From NCBI GenBank assembly GCA_037383845.1, contig JARRON010000005.1, forward strand, positions 1-64,000: a stretch of 64,000 bases of DNA, given 5' to 3'. The notes under the pieces were generated by a model that was not told the origin of the DNA, did no database searches, and worked only from the letters and a program-made list of their open reading frames with translations. This stretch comes from JARRON01 sp037383845. GTDB lineage: Bacteria; Pseudomonadota; Gammaproteobacteria; Steroidobacterales; XN24. The position numbers were made by a program, and so were the translations under genes. Below, one piece after another: positions 9,163 through 16,318 of the stretch; the first letter of the stretch is position 1; the number at the start of each line of letters is the position of its first letter.

Positions 9163-9380
9163 TAATAAGATGTGCGAGTGAAGCTGGCGCGCATCATAGA
9201 CGGCGGCAGCGGCCCGGCGCGACCCGCGTGCCAGTCGGAGTCCGGGCGCCACGAAGCCCCCGCGCGGGGACTGCCGTCCTGCCGGATCCGAATCCAGCTC
9301 CCGGGCGGGCATCATCATTTAGAACGAGACCAGTTCCACTTCGAGAACGGGACTCATTCCGTAAAAGCCTGCGTATATGT

Positions 9381-9389
9381 CCTGATTGT
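9381..9389 (+). promoter_or_regulatory. CCTGATTGT element shared by both cytochrome upstream regions (copy 1)
   Basis: The same nonamer occurs at 12091-12099. The distances to the two start codons are 133 and 131 bases. The flanking sequence is otherwise different, which suggests a retained promoter or protein-binding element. Its role is inferred only from this conservation. Confidence 0.4.
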
Positions 9390-9467
9390 TAGCAAGGGCT
9401 TAGGACGGCACCTTTGACGGTGCAATTGTGTCCGGGCCTGGACCCTGTCCTCAGCCCGGCGACTTCT

Positions 9468-9513
9468 ACGCTTCTTTGGGGGAAGCGTTTCTTACTCTCT
9501 CCGGGAGGGAATC
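9468..9513 (+). promoter_or_regulatory. Conserved leader hairpin and ribosome-binding site of decaheme cytochrome 1
   Basis: ACGCTTC (9468-9474) pairs with GAAGCGT (9482-9488) around a G-rich loop. About 10 bases later comes CTCTCCGGGAGGGAATC, a strong Shine-Dalgarno, immediately before the ATG. The second cytochrome has the same arrangement at 12180-12221. There the closing pair has changed from A-T to G-C on both sides, a compensatory change that supports an RNA hairpin. Confidence 0.65.
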
Positions 9514-11775
9514 ATGAACGGAAGATGGACGCTGGTAATGACGGCGGTGGCCATGGCTACTGCCTTCACGCTGGCAGGATGCGATGGCGATGACGGCCGG
9601 GACGGGCTGCCGGGTGGTGCCGGCGATCCGGGTCTGGCCTGTTGGGACTTGAACGAGAACGGGATCAAGGACTTCCCGGACGAAGATACGAATGGCGACG
9701 GCGTTATCGACGTGCTGGACTGCCGGGGCACCGACGGCACGGCCGGCCTGACCAAGCCTGTTGAAGCCTGTGCCGTATGTCACAGCGAAGGCTCGATCGG
9801 CGACGCAGTGGCGTCACACGCGCTGCCGCCCATCGAGGCCGTTTCCAACGTGGCCTTCGCGGTGAACGGCGACGACCTGGACGTGACCTTCGACCTCGCG
9901 GTCGATGGAAGCGCGGCCGACTACTACGACCAGATCCAGCGCGGCTACCGGACCGACGGCACCACGCGGATCACCATCGTTGACAGCCTGACGCTGACCA
10001 ATAACGGCGGCGGCAGCTACACGATAACGGTGGCGGGTGGCGCAGCCGACGCGGCGACCGATAGCCGCTACCTGTTCCGTGTTGCCGCTGGCGACGACAG
10101 GGAGACGCGCGTCTACTTCTACGGCGACTTCCCGGCCTCGCCATTCGAGCCGACGGCCGTCACCGCCGAAGCATGTACCAACTGCCATGGTCCGGAAGGC
10201 ATCGACATCCACGGCGGCTACTACGCCGCCACCGACGGCGGCGAGCCCTGTCTCGTCTGTCACGGCGTCGATGACGTGCCGATCCTCGGTGCGGTAGCCC
10301 ACGAGTACCACAGCGGGCTGCTGGACGAGATCACGTACCCCACGTACATGAACAACTGCAGCGTCTGCCACCAGACAGAGGATCAGCTCGCGGCGGTCAA
10401 CGCCATGCCGATCATCGCCGGGGCCTGCTTCAGCTGCCACGGTTCGATCGAAGGCATTCCGTTCAGCGAAGCGACGGCGAGTCTGCATGCGTCCTTTACC
10501 GAAGAGACGAACTGCCAGCAATGTCACGCGGCAGACGGCATCGCCTCCGGCGTGGTTGCCGTGACGGACGTCCACAACGGTGCGACCACCGAGCGTGGCG
10601 GCATCATCTGGGACGGTGTTGACACTTCCGTCACGGAAGGCGCCAAGATCGCCTGGGAGATCACGGGTGTGGCCGACGACGGCACCAACCTGTCGATCAC
10701 CTGGCAGGCGAGCTACGAAGGCACGGGTGTTGACCCCTGTAACGCCACTGCCGGTGCAGGCGCCCCGGTGTTCTTCGCCGACGGCGAGGGCAACCTGAGC
10801 ATCCTGCGCAACTACGCCCAGGGCGGGGACTTCATCCTCGGCACGAGCGAAGACAGCGCCGGTCAGCCGGGTAGCTCTCCTGGCGTCTCCGCCGACAACA
10901 CGACCTGCGAAGGCAACGTCGCCACCACGGTAGTCCCCGTGGAGGCAACCGACGCCATGTACGGTCGCGTGGCCATCCAGGGCAAGCCCCGCCTGCCCAG
11001 CGTCGCCGGCGAAGGCCTCATGGCGGTTCGCGCCAAGACCCCGACCTACGACTGGGTCGTCGGCGAGGGCGGTGCCGCACCTGAGCGTCGCGCTGTCGTG
11101 GACACCGGGCTGTGCCTGAACTGCCACGTCGGTTCGCTGTACCAGCACGGTGGCAACCGTGTCGACAACGTCGACATGTGCTACCTCTGCCACAACCCCG
11201 CCGCCAACGACGAGTACGTCCGTGCCGAGTACGGTGTGGATCCGTCCGAAGCGTATGACGGCAGGGCCGGGCAGTCCTTTGGCATAAAGGAAATGCTGCA
11301 TGCTGTGCACTCGGCCGGTGCGACGGAAGCGCCGATCGTCATCTACCGCGGCCGCGGCATCTATGCCTGGGCCGGTAGCGAGGATCAGCTGCCCAACTGG
11401 CCGGGTACCGGCAGCCAGCCGATCTTCGGGTCGGATGACGGCACGGGCACCGAGGTTCTGCAGAACCACAACTTCCACACGCCGACTTATCCGCGGGGCC
11501 TGTACGACTGTGCGGCCTGCCACGTGGACGAAGGCTTCTCGGTGCTGCCGGATGCGACCAAGGCCATGGCCACGACGGTCGAAGCCGGTGAGGAGCCCTA
11601 CGGCAACCAGCTCGATGACATCCTCGAGGGTGCCACCGCGTCGTCCTGCATGACCTGTCACCGCTCCGGTGATCCGGCCGTGGAGAACGCTCTGAAGGCC
11701 CACGCCTATCAGAACGGCTGGGAGCCGCAGGCATTCGAGGAAGGTCGTCAGACCATCATCGATGCCAACCAGTAA
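9514..11775 (+). CDS. Decaheme c-type cytochrome, OmcA/MtrC-like outer-membrane lipoprotein (paralogue 1)
   Basis: Probable surface-exposed multiheme cytochrome for electron exchange outside the cell. The 753 residues start with a lipoprotein signal and lipobox TLAGC (Cys23), then a Gly-rich collagen-like stretch (DGRDGLPGGAGDPG). Next is an Asp-rich calcium-loop-like segment (DLNENG ... DTNGDGVIDVLDC, residues about 44-70). Ten CxxCH motifs follow between residues 86 and 712: CAVCH, CTNCH, CLVCH, CSVCH, CFSCH, CQQCH, CLNCH, CYLCH, CAACH, CMTCH. A long heme-free segment in the middle fits the alternating beta-barrel and heme domains of the OmcA/MtrC family. The next gene is a paralogue. No MtrA, MtrB or c-type maturation gene is in the window. 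Lipoprotein export would use LspA, encoded upstream. Direction of electron flow is unknown. Confidence 0.9.
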   Translation: MNGRWTLVMTAVAMATAFTLAGCDGDDGRDGLPGGAGDPGLACWDLNENGIKDFPDEDTNGDGVIDVLDCRGTDGTAGLTKPVEACAVCHSEGSIGDAVASHALPPIEAVSNVAFAVNGDDLDVTFDLAVDGSAADYYDQIQRGYRTDGTTRITIVDSLTLTNNGGGSYTITVAGGAADAATDSRYLFRVAAGDDRETRVYFYGDFPASPFEPTAVTAEACTNCHGPEGIDIHGGYYAATDGGEPCLVCHGVDDVPILGAVAHEYHSGLLDEITYPTYMNNCSVCHQTEDQLAAVNAMPIIAGACFSCHGSIEGIPFSEATASLHASFTEETNCQQCHAADGIASGVVAVTDVHNGATTERGGIIWDGVDTSVTEGAKIAWEITGVADDGTNLSITWQASYEGTGVDPCNATAGAGAPVFFADGEGNLSILRNYAQGGDFILGTSEDSAGQPGSSPGVSADNTTCEGNVATTVVPVEATDAMYGRVAIQGKPRLPSVAGEGLMAVRAKTPTYDWVVGEGGAAPERRAVVDTGLCLNCHVGSLYQHGGNRVDNVDMCYLCHNPAANDEYVRAEYGVDPSEAYDGRAGQSFGIKEMLHAVHSAGATEAPIVIYRGRGIYAWAGSEDQLPNWPGTGSQPIFGSDDGTGTEVLQNHNFHTPTYPRGLYDCAACHVDEGFSVLPDATKAMATTVEAGEEPYGNQLDDILEGATASSCMTCHRSGDPAVENALKAHAYQNGWEPQAFEEGRQTIIDANQ

Positions 11776-11803
11776 GGGTATGTTGAGATAACCTGCCAAC
11801 AGC

Positions 11804-11829
11804 GGAGGCGGGCCTTCGGGCCCGCCTCC
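11804..11829 (+). terminator. TTCG-capped GC hairpin after decaheme cytochrome 1
   Basis: GGAGGCGGGCC (11804-11814) and GGCCCGCCTCC (11819-11829) form an 11-bp perfect stem closed by a TTCG tetraloop, 29 bases after the stop codon. There is no T-run, so it may protect the 3' end of the mRNA or pause polymerase ahead of the terminator at 11906. A similar hairpin follows the second cytochrome. Confidence 0.65.
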
Positions 11830-11905
11830 ACGGCAGACTCCGGGGAGAGATTCTCAGCAATACAACGAGCCCGTCATAAAGAAGCGGGCACCCCCGTAAG
11901 ACACT

Positions 11906-11934
11906 GGCCGGGAGCGCATGCTCCCGGCCTTTTT
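11906..11934 (+). terminator. Intrinsic terminator of decaheme cytochrome 1
   Basis: GGCCGGGAGC (11906-11915), loop GCAT, GCTCCCGGCC (11920-11929), then TTTTT. A 10-bp perfect stem followed by a T-run is a classical Rho-independent terminator. Confidence 0.9.
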
Positions 11935-11996
11935 GTTTGCCCGGCGCCCTCCCCGCCCGGTTTGCCCGCCCTGGCCACCGTGCCGGTCGCAGATGA

Positions 11997-12030
11997 GGCC
12001 ATGTCCGAAAGGCGCCTTTCAGGCATGGCC
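11997..12030. repeat. Dispersed palindromic repeat, copy B (between cytochromes)
   Basis: GGCCATGTCCGAAAGG and CCTTTCAGGCATGGCC are 16-base arms separated by CG, pairing at 14 of 16 positions. The outer arm AGGCATGGCC is shared with the copies at 3832 and 15515, but the inner part differs, so membership of the same family is likely rather than certain. Confidence 0.55.
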
Positions 12031-12090
12031 CCTCAGCTACTCGACGGGAATTCCGGACGCGCCGGTGCGCATGCGCCGAGTTTCGTAAAT

Positions 12091-12099
12091 CCCTGATTG
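12091..12099 (+). promoter_or_regulatory. CCTGATTGT element shared by both cytochrome upstream regions (copy 2)
   Basis: Second copy of the nonamer, 131 bases before the ATG of the second cytochrome; the first copy is 133 bases before its gene. Likely part of a common promoter or regulator site, by inference from position. Confidence 0.4.
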
Positions 12100-12179
12100 T
12101 CATATTGGCGCGACAGGTTCATGTTACCGGCGCACTTTCCGAATCCCGGCCGGGGAACGGAAACCCTGCCGGGTCTTAC

Positions 12180-12221
12180 GCGCTTCTTGGGGGAAGCGCT
12201 CTTTCTCTCCGGGAGGGAATC
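12180..12221 (+). promoter_or_regulatory. Conserved leader hairpin and ribosome-binding site of decaheme cytochrome 2
   Basis: GCGCTTC (12180-12186) pairs with GAAGCGC (12193-12199) around TTGGGG, followed by CTCTCCGGGAGGGAATC and ATG. The layout matches that at 9468-9513, with a compensatory A-T to G-C change at the base of the stem. Confidence 0.65.
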
Positions 12222-14615
12222 ATGAAACTCAGATGGACGCTGTTGGCAAGTGCCGCAGCTTTGGCTGCCGTGTTCTCGCTGACAGGATGTGACGGGGATG
12301 ACGGCCGGGACGGGCTGCCGGGTGGTGCCGGCGATCCGGGTCTGGCCTGTTGGGACTTGAACGAAAACGGGGTGAAAGACTTCCCCGACGAAGACACGAA
12401 TGGCGACGGTGTCATCGACGTGCTGGACTGCCGGGGCTCCGGCGCCGGGGACGTCGAATCAGCGATCGGCCTGGCAAAGGCTGAGTCCTGCAGCACCTGC
12501 CATGGCGACGCCGGCACGGCGCACCAGTCCACGTACGACCAGTACACGGACGAGCCAAACCTTGGCCTGGAGATCACCGGACTGACCAGCGTGCCCGCAG
12601 GCGAAGGGTTCGACGTGACCCTGACCTACACGATTTCGGGCTACGAGGGCCCGGTTGAGTCCACGAGCTTCTACGTGGTCCAGTACGACAGCGCCACCGG
12701 CGAGTTCCTGACGGCCCCCGGCGGGTTCTTCCCGACCCTCGGCGCCGGCACCTGCGACGGTGACGGCAACTGCACGTCCACCCAGAACGTGCCCTACGAC
12801 CCCCTCGCCTTCACCGGCGGCGCCGTCGTCGGCAGCATCAAGAACGGCCGGCTGGACATCGAGGATGCCCAGTACAATCCTGACGCCGGCAAGCGCGTGC
12901 AGATGTACGCCGAGACCGCCAGCGCCTCGTTCCCCATCGGCGACATCGGTGACTTCGAGTCCGCGGCCAACGTGGAAGGCTGCGTTGCCTGTCACGGCGC
13001 GCCCTACCGCAAGCACGGCAACATTGAAGCCGTCGTTGACGGCGTGCCCGACTTCGTGCACTGCAAGGGCTGCCATGCCAACGACCGCGACGGCGATCAT
13101 CCCGAGTGGCAGTTCATGGTGGACGATCCCCTGGCATGGGCCACGGGCGAGGAGCCCACGCGGGACTACTCGTACCAGGCGGTACTGCTGAACGACGTGC
13201 ACATGTCCCATGCCATGGAACTTCCCTACCCGATGTCCATGGCCAACTGCGCCACCTGTCATGCAGGCAAGCTGGACCGGGTCCTGGCGAACGAGAACTT
13301 CACCGCCGAGACCTGCAGGAGCTGCCACGTGGTCGAGGGCACGAACGCCAAGCCCGGCGAGGCCTACTACCAGCCTCACCGGCCGCCCCCGCTGTCGGCC
13401 GCCTGGCCGGAAGGTCACAACATCGGCCTGCCCTGCCAGAGCTGCCACGACGGCAGCCTCGGTCCCGGCGTCGCGACCCTGTCGGACATCCACCCCGGAT
13501 ACGACCCGAGGATCTACACCGCGGATGGCGAACGCCATGCCGATCTCAACACGCTGTCCATCGACAGCGTGGAAGTCGACGGCAACCTGATCACCGTGGC
13601 TTTCAGCGCCAACAACACGGAGATCATTCCCGAGGTGGGGGTGTCCTTCTACGGCTGGAACAGCAAGGACTTCCTGGTGGCACAGCACACCCGCGGTGCT
13701 GACCGGGTCCGCATGGAATACGTCCCCGAGAGCGCCTGCCCCGCGGACGACGACTGCTCCAATCCGCTGTTCACAGAGGAAGAAGGCAGCGCCCTCGGCG
13801 CCTGGATCGTCACGCTGGATATCTCCGCCTACCAGGCCGAGCTGACTGATCCCATCCCGGACCTGATCGCCGACGGCAAGGTGAAGTTCGGGGAGATCTA
13901 CGTGGCCGGCGAACTGGAAGTGGACGGCGTGGAGGTCGGCCTGAATGCCGTCACGCAGACCTTCGACGTCAGCGACGGCACGTTCGTCGACAACTACTTC
14001 CAGGGCGAAGGCGCCATCGCCGACGTGGCCAAGTGCAACAACTGCCACGACCAGCTGGCTGTGACCTTCCACTCCGGCAGCGGCCGGGGCGGCAGCATCA
14101 CGGCGTGCCGCGTGTGCCACGTGACCACCAGCGGCGGGTCCCATCTGGAGATGCAGTCCCGCTCGATCACGTCGTACGTCCACGCCATCCACTCGTTCCA
14201 GGACTTCGACAGCGACGAGATCGACTTCACGGATCCCGTCGAGAAGGCCCGCTACGAGATGCACGTGGATCATCATTTCCCGCTGTTCACGGCGCAGGCC
14301 TGCGAAGGCTGCCACATGGAGGACGCGGGTCTCTACGACGTGCCCGATCAGTCCAAGTCGATGCCGGCACTGCTGTCGGGGTCGTACGAATGGAACGTGG
14401 ACCGGGCGATCGGTAGCGTGCCTGAGTACGTGACGGGCCCGGGCTACATGGCCTGCGGCGGCTGCCACCGGGCGGCCCTCATCAACGAGGACAACGCCGG
14501 CGGACTGGCGGCCCTGAATGGCCATTCCCAGGCGTTCGGCACCCTCGTCGAGAACGACGAAGATGACCTGGTCATCTACGGCGTGATCAACAAGATCATG
14601 GGCCTGTTCGAGTAA
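12222..14615 (+). CDS. Decaheme c-type cytochrome, OmcA/MtrC-like outer-membrane lipoprotein (paralogue 2)
   Basis: Second decaheme lipoprotein, 797 residues. The ATG at 12222 follows GGGAGGG and begins the signal peptide; lipobox SLTGC places the anchor at Cys23, as in paralogue 1. The Gly-rich and Asp-rich anchor module is nearly identical to that of paralogue 1 (68 identical bases, 12297-12364). The rest has diverged. Ten CxxCH motifs run from residue 90 to 745: CSTCH, CVACH, CKGCH, CATCH, CRSCH, CQSCH, CNNCH, CRVCH, CEGCH, CGGCH. A heme-poor region of about 180 residues (about 430-600) separates two heme clusters, as in OmcA/MtrC proteins. Two paralogues in tandem could act as a pair of terminal reductases or electron acceptors on the cell surface; this is inferred from the family. 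Confidence 0.9.
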   Translation: MKLRWTLLASAAALAAVFSLTGCDGDDGRDGLPGGAGDPGLACWDLNENGVKDFPDEDTNGDGVIDVLDCRGSGAGDVESAIGLAKAESCSTCHGDAGTAHQSTYDQYTDEPNLGLEITGLTSVPAGEGFDVTLTYTISGYEGPVESTSFYVVQYDSATGEFLTAPGGFFPTLGAGTCDGDGNCTSTQNVPYDPLAFTGGAVVGSIKNGRLDIEDAQYNPDAGKRVQMYAETASASFPIGDIGDFESAANVEGCVACHGAPYRKHGNIEAVVDGVPDFVHCKGCHANDRDGDHPEWQFMVDDPLAWATGEEPTRDYSYQAVLLNDVHMSHAMELPYPMSMANCATCHAGKLDRVLANENFTAETCRSCHVVEGTNAKPGEAYYQPHRPPPLSAAWPEGHNIGLPCQSCHDGSLGPGVATLSDIHPGYDPRIYTADGERHADLNTLSIDSVEVDGNLITVAFSANNTEIIPEVGVSFYGWNSKDFLVAQHTRGADRVRMEYVPESACPADDDCSNPLFTEEEGSALGAWIVTLDISAYQAELTDPIPDLIADGKVKFGEIYVAGELEVDGVEVGLNAVTQTFDVSDGTFVDNYFQGEGAIADVAKCNNCHDQLAVTFHSGSGRGGSITACRVCHVTTSGGSHLEMQSRSITSYVHAIHSFQDFDSDEIDFTDPVEKARYEMHVDHHFPLFTAQACEGCHMEDAGLYDVPDQSKSMPALLSGSYEWNVDRAIGSVPEYVTGPGYMACGGCHRAALINEDNAGGLAALNGHSQAFGTLVENDEDDLVIYGVINKIMGLFE

Positions 14616-14627
14616 TCCCGGAGAAAC

Positions 14628-14653
14628 GGGGGTGGGCCTTCCGGCCCGCCCCC
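14628..14653 (+). terminator. GC hairpin after decaheme cytochrome 2
   Basis: GGGGGTGGGCC (14628-14638) and GGCCCGCCCCC (14643-14653) form an 11-bp stem with one T/G pair and loop TTCC, 13 bases after the stop. It corresponds to the hairpin at 11804 after the first paralogue. Confidence 0.65.
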
Positions 14654-14721
14654 TGGGTTACCGAAAAGAGCTCCGGATCCGACCGACACTTCGCCCGCCG
14701 CCAAGAAGCGGGCAGTTCAGG

Positions 14722-14754
14722 GGGCCGGGAGAATTCTCCCGGCCCTTATTTTTT
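14722..14754 (+). terminator. Intrinsic terminator of decaheme cytochrome 2
   Basis: GGGCCGGGAG (14722-14731), loop AATT, CTCCCGGCCC (14736-14745), then TTATTTTTT. Strong Rho-independent terminator, related in sequence to the one at 11906. Confidence 0.9.
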
Positions 14755-14818
14755 GCCGCCGGCGTACCGCAACGCCCTGGCCAGCACATGCGGTCTTGTG
14801 GCGGTGGCGGCCACAGCA

Positions 14819-14858
14819 AGGGCCCATGACTGTTGGGCCCCCAAGAAGCACGGCCCCC
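14819..14858. repeat. Dispersed palindromic repeat, copy C (downstream of hisIE), degenerate
   Basis: Read on the minus strand it begins GGGGCCGTGCTTCTTGGGGG, closely matching the left arm and loop of copy A, and ends with a poorer right arm (CATGGGCCC). It abuts the hisIE stop codon, so it sits at the 3' end of the his operon transcript. Confidence 0.55.
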
Positions 14859-14860
14859 TG

Positions 14861-15466
14861 TCAGCGACGGCGCCCGGCGAGCTTCGCCAGCACTTCCCCG
14901 GCGGACATGCCCCTGAGCTTCAGCAGCACCAGCAGATGAAACAGCAGGTCTGCAGCCTCCTCGGCCAGCCCCTCTTCATCCCGGGTGACCGCTGCGAGGG
15001 CGGTCTCCACGCCCTCTTCGCCGAGCTTCTGGGCCGCCCGCTCCACGCCGGCCTCGGCCAGCTTCGTGACGTAGCTGCCCTCCGGCCGCGCTTCGAGGCG
15101 GCCGGCGATGACTGCTTCCAGGTCGTCCAGCAGGGTCGCCGGGACGGCATCGCCGAAGCAGCTCCGGGTGCCGGTGTGGCAGGTGGGACCGACGGGATCG
15201 GCGCGCACCAGCAGCGTGTCCCGGTCGCAGTCGGCCAGGATCTCCCTGACCTTGAGCACGTTCCCGGAAGTCTCGCCCTTCCGCCACAGCCGCTGCTTGC
15301 TGCGGCTGTAGAAGACCGCATGGCCGTCGGCCAGGGTGTGCTCGTAGGCGGCCCGGTCCATGTAGCCCACCATGAGCACCGTCCCGGTGGTGGCGTCCTG
15401 GATCACGGCGGGAATCAGCCCGTCGTTCTTGTCCCAGTCCAGCGTGTCCTCGGCTGGCGCTTTCAT
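14861..15466 (-). CDS. hisI: Bifunctional phosphoribosyl-AMP cyclohydrolase / phosphoribosyl-ATP pyrophosphatase HisIE
   Basis: Steps 2 and 3 of histidine synthesis fused in one 201-residue protein. The N-terminal HisI domain has LMVGYMDRAAYEHT, FYSRSKQRLWRKGETSGN and the zinc-binding CDRDTLL and TCHTGTRSCF segments. The C-terminal HisE domain has EGSYVTKLAEAG, KLGEEGVETALAA and EEAADLLFHLLVLL. The ATG at 15466 follows GGGAGA. It is the last gene of the operon, separated from hisF by 84 bases that hold a double palindromic repeat. Confidence 0.96.
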   Translation of the reverse strand: MKAPAEDTLDWDKNDGLIPAVIQDATTGTVLMVGYMDRAAYEHTLADGHAVFYSRSKQRLWRKGETSGNVLKVREILADCDRDTLLVRADPVGPTCHTGTRSCFGDAVPATLLDDLEAVIAGRLEARPEGSYVTKLAEAGVERAAQKLGEEGVETALAAVTRDEEGLAEEAADLLFHLLVLLKLRGMSAGEVLAKLAGRRR

Positions 15467-15487
15467 ACCGTCGTCTCCCTGGTGAAT

Positions 15488-15550
15488 GGGGCCGTGCCTC
15501 TTCGGGGGGCTATGGGGCCGTGCCTCTTATGGCCGTAAGAGGCATGGCCC
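15488..15550. repeat. Dispersed palindromic repeat, tandem copies D1 and D2 (hisF-hisIE gap)
   Basis: D1 (15488-15513) carries the left arm GGGGCCGTGCCTCTT and a G-rich tail. D2 is complete: GGGCCGTGCCTCTTA (15515-15529), loop TGGCCG, TAAGAGGCATGGCCC (15536-15550), a 15-bp stem with one G/T mismatch. D2 directly abuts the hisF stop codon at 15551. It is the best-formed member of the family and fills nearly the whole gap between hisF and hisIE. Confidence 0.8.
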
Positions 15551-16318
15551 TTACCGCCTGACGGGGATCCCGGCGTCGTCCAGGACCGCCTTCAGGCCGG
15601 GAATCGGGATCTGGCCGGAGTGGAACACGGTGGCCGCCAGCGCCCCGTCCACCCGGGCGGCGCGGAAGACCTCGACGAAGTGGGCGATCTCGCCGGCGCC
15701 GCCGGAGGCGATCAGCGGCACGCCGCAGGCCTCCCGGACCGCGGACAGCTGCTCCGTGTCGTAGCCCTCCCGGACGCCGTCGGAGTCCATGCAGTTCAGC
15801 ACGATCTCGCCGGCGCCCCGGGACTGCACCTCGTTGATCCAGTCCAGGGTCTCCCTTCGCCCGTAACGGGTGCGGTCCGGATCGCCGGTGTGGCTGGCTA
15901 CCCGCCAGGTGCCCGCCTCCCGCCGGCTGTCCACGCCCACCACCACGCACTGGCTGCCGAAACGCCTGGCCAGATCGTCCACCAGGCCGGGGTTCTCCAA
16001 AGCCGGCGTGTTGATGCTTACCTTGTCCGCGCCGTCGGCAAGGACACCCTCGGCGGTCGCCACGTCCCGGATGCCCCCGGCCACGCAGAACGGGATGTCG
16101 AGAAGCTCCGCCACGCGGCTCACCCATTCCCGGGAGACGCTGCGCTCGTCTGGGCTGGCGGCGATATCGTAGAACACCAGCTCGTCGGCGCCCTCGTCCC
16201 GATAGCGGCCGGCCAGCTCCAGGATGTCGCCCATGTCCCGGTGGTTCCGGAACTTCACGCCCTTCACCACCCGTCCGCCCCGCACGTCGAGGCACGGGAT
16301 TATGCGTTTCGCGAGAAT
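15551..16318 (-). CDS. hisF: Imidazole glycerol phosphate synthase cyclase subunit HisF, probable ATT start
   Basis: HisF closes the imidazole ring with ammonia from HisH. The frame reads (I)LAKRIIPCLDVRGGRVVKGVKF from 16318; the canonical family start is MLAKRIIPCLDV. The only standard start codon is the GTG at 16285, which would remove the catalytic Asp of CLDV. An ATT at 16318 aligns exactly with the family Met and has GAGGAG (16332-16327) eight bases upstream, so ATT is the likely start, giving 255 residues. The second catalytic Asp lies in NCMDSDG, and phosphate-binding segments are ASGGAGE and AATVFHSG. It would overlap hisA by 19 bases. Confidence 0.93.
   Translation of the reverse strand: MLAKRIIPCLDVRGGRVVKGVKFRNHRDMGDILELAGRYRDEGADELVFYDIAASPDERSVSREWVSRVAELLDIPFCVAGGIRDVATAEGVLADGADKVSINTPALENPGLVDDLARRFGSQCVVVGVDSRREAGTWRVASHTGDPDRTRYGRRETLDWINEVQSRGAGEIVLNCMDSDGVREGYDTEQLSAVREACGVPLIASGGAGEIAHFVEVFRAARVDGALAATVFHSGQIPIPGLKAVLDDAGIPVRR

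Larger units (their letters stand above)
9163..9513 (+). other. 351-base intergenic region upstream of the first decaheme cytochrome
   Basis: No coding sequence is supported here. It should hold the murJ promoter (minus strand) and the promoter and 5' leader of the cytochrome at 9514. Visible structure: the nonamer CCTGATTGT at 9381-9389, repeated at a matching distance upstream of the second cytochrome; a small hairpin (9408-9412 with 9419-9423); a hairpin CCGGGC / GCCCGG (9432-9437 with 9454-9459); and the conserved hairpin at 9468-9488. No convincing sigma-70 hexamer pair could be picked by eye. Confidence 0.6.
11776..12221 (+). other. 446-base region between the two decaheme cytochrome genes
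   Basis: No gene is supported. From left to right: a GC hairpin without a T-run (11804-11829); AAGAAGCGGGCA (11879-11890), which recurs after the second cytochrome; a strong intrinsic terminator (11906-11934); a large palindrome (11997-12030); CCTGATTGT (12091-12099); and the leader hairpin with ribosome-binding site of the next gene (12180-12221). The terminator and repeated upstream elements suggest the two cytochromes are separate transcription units. Confidence 0.65.

Noticed and set aside
7225..9165. 646-codon plus-strand frame over murJ and ribF
   Set aside because: Low-complexity His/Gln/Gly composition typical of an antisense shadow; murJ and ribF are certain on the minus strand.
9391..9460. 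c-di-GMP (GEMM) riboswitch or sigma-54 promoter before decaheme cytochrome 1
   Set aside because: The hairpins lack the GEMM conserved loops, and the GG and GC elements are about 15 bases apart rather than at -24/-12 spacing.
9814..11799. 661-codon open frame antisense to decaheme cytochrome 1
   Set aside because: The plus frame carries ten CxxCH motifs, a lipobox and a strong ribosome-binding site; the antisense frame has none of these.
12459..14525. 688-codon open frame antisense to decaheme cytochrome 2
   Set aside because: Same reasoning; it arises from codon bias in the real gene.
16283..16285. GTG at 16285 as the hisF start
   Set aside because: It would remove the conserved N-terminal strand and the catalytic Asp of CLDV, and has no ribosome-binding site, while ATT 16318 has GAGGAG at ideal spacing.
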